Origin: JAUVIB01 sp964424545
GTDB lineage: Bacteria; Calditrichota; Calditrichia; Calditrichales; Calditrichaceae
Length of the DNA: 23,884 bases
Direction of reading: 5' to 3'
Assembly (NCBI GenBank): GCA_964424545.1
Contig: CAYRJN010000037.1
Coordinates: 1-23,884, forward strand
This document shows positions 23,870 to 23,884 of this stretch, piece by piece (the stretch's first letter is position 1; each line of letters opens with the position of its first letter). Position numbers and translations under genes: made by a program. The notes beneath the pieces were generated by a model. That model ran no database searches. It was given only the letters and a program-made list of their open reading frames with translations, and was not told the DNA's origin.

Positions 23870-23884
23870 CCAAGGAAAAACAGT

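Overview
The window looks like a chromosomal stretch of a Gram-negative, AT-rich bacterium, most likely from the Calditrichota / Ignavibacteriota / Bacteroidota side of the FCB group. The evidence is a secreted protein ending in a T9SS-type sorting domain (NYPNPFNPSTTIEF), an Omp85 outer-membrane protein, and several signal peptides ending in -PQ, -SQ, -RAQ or -AQ. The exact phylum is inference. No rRNA, tRNA, CRISPR array, transposase or prophage gene was seen.

Layout. 1-3214 (-): most of a very large secreted protein of unknown function that runs off the left edge. 3215-3859: AT-rich spacer with a CRP/FNR-like palindrome and a terminator with a perfect 17-bp stem. 3860-11621 (-): a compact fatty-acid beta-oxidation operon in the order fadR-like TetR regulator, thiolase, fused enoyl-CoA hydratase/3-hydroxyacyl-CoA dehydrogenase, long acyl-CoA dehydrogenase, etfB, etfA. 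Just upstream of the regulator is a perfect 18-bp palindrome, TGAATGAACGTTCATTCA, which matches the Bacillus FadR box as I recall it; this strongly suggests an autoregulated operon induced by acyl-CoA. The operon covers every step of the beta-oxidation cycle plus the electron carrier, but the window has no acyl-CoA synthetase and no ETF:quinone oxidoreductase.

12043-13005 (-): YheT-like alpha/beta hydrolase. 13643-14020 (+): small STAS/SpoIIAA-like protein. 14074-15486 (+): secreted protein with C-terminal sorting domain. 15603-16851 (+): decayed ground, with a 44-codon signal-peptide ORF and a YVTN/YncE-like beta-propeller lipoprotein pseudogene carrying two single-base frameshifts and an in-frame TGA. 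17183-20760 (+): a TamA-sized Omp85 protein and a TrkH/KtrB potassium-transporter subunit without its TrkA/KtrA partner. 20816-22456 (-): secreted DUF5060/DUF4038-type (GH140-like) glycoside hydrolase. 22777-23742 (-): ATP-type 6-phosphofructokinase with a near-consensus sigma-70 promoter and a clear intrinsic terminator.

I found no convincing new multi-gene system. The items most worth a second look are the FadR box with its operon, the large modular surface protein, the multiply broken propeller gene and the putative glycosidase.
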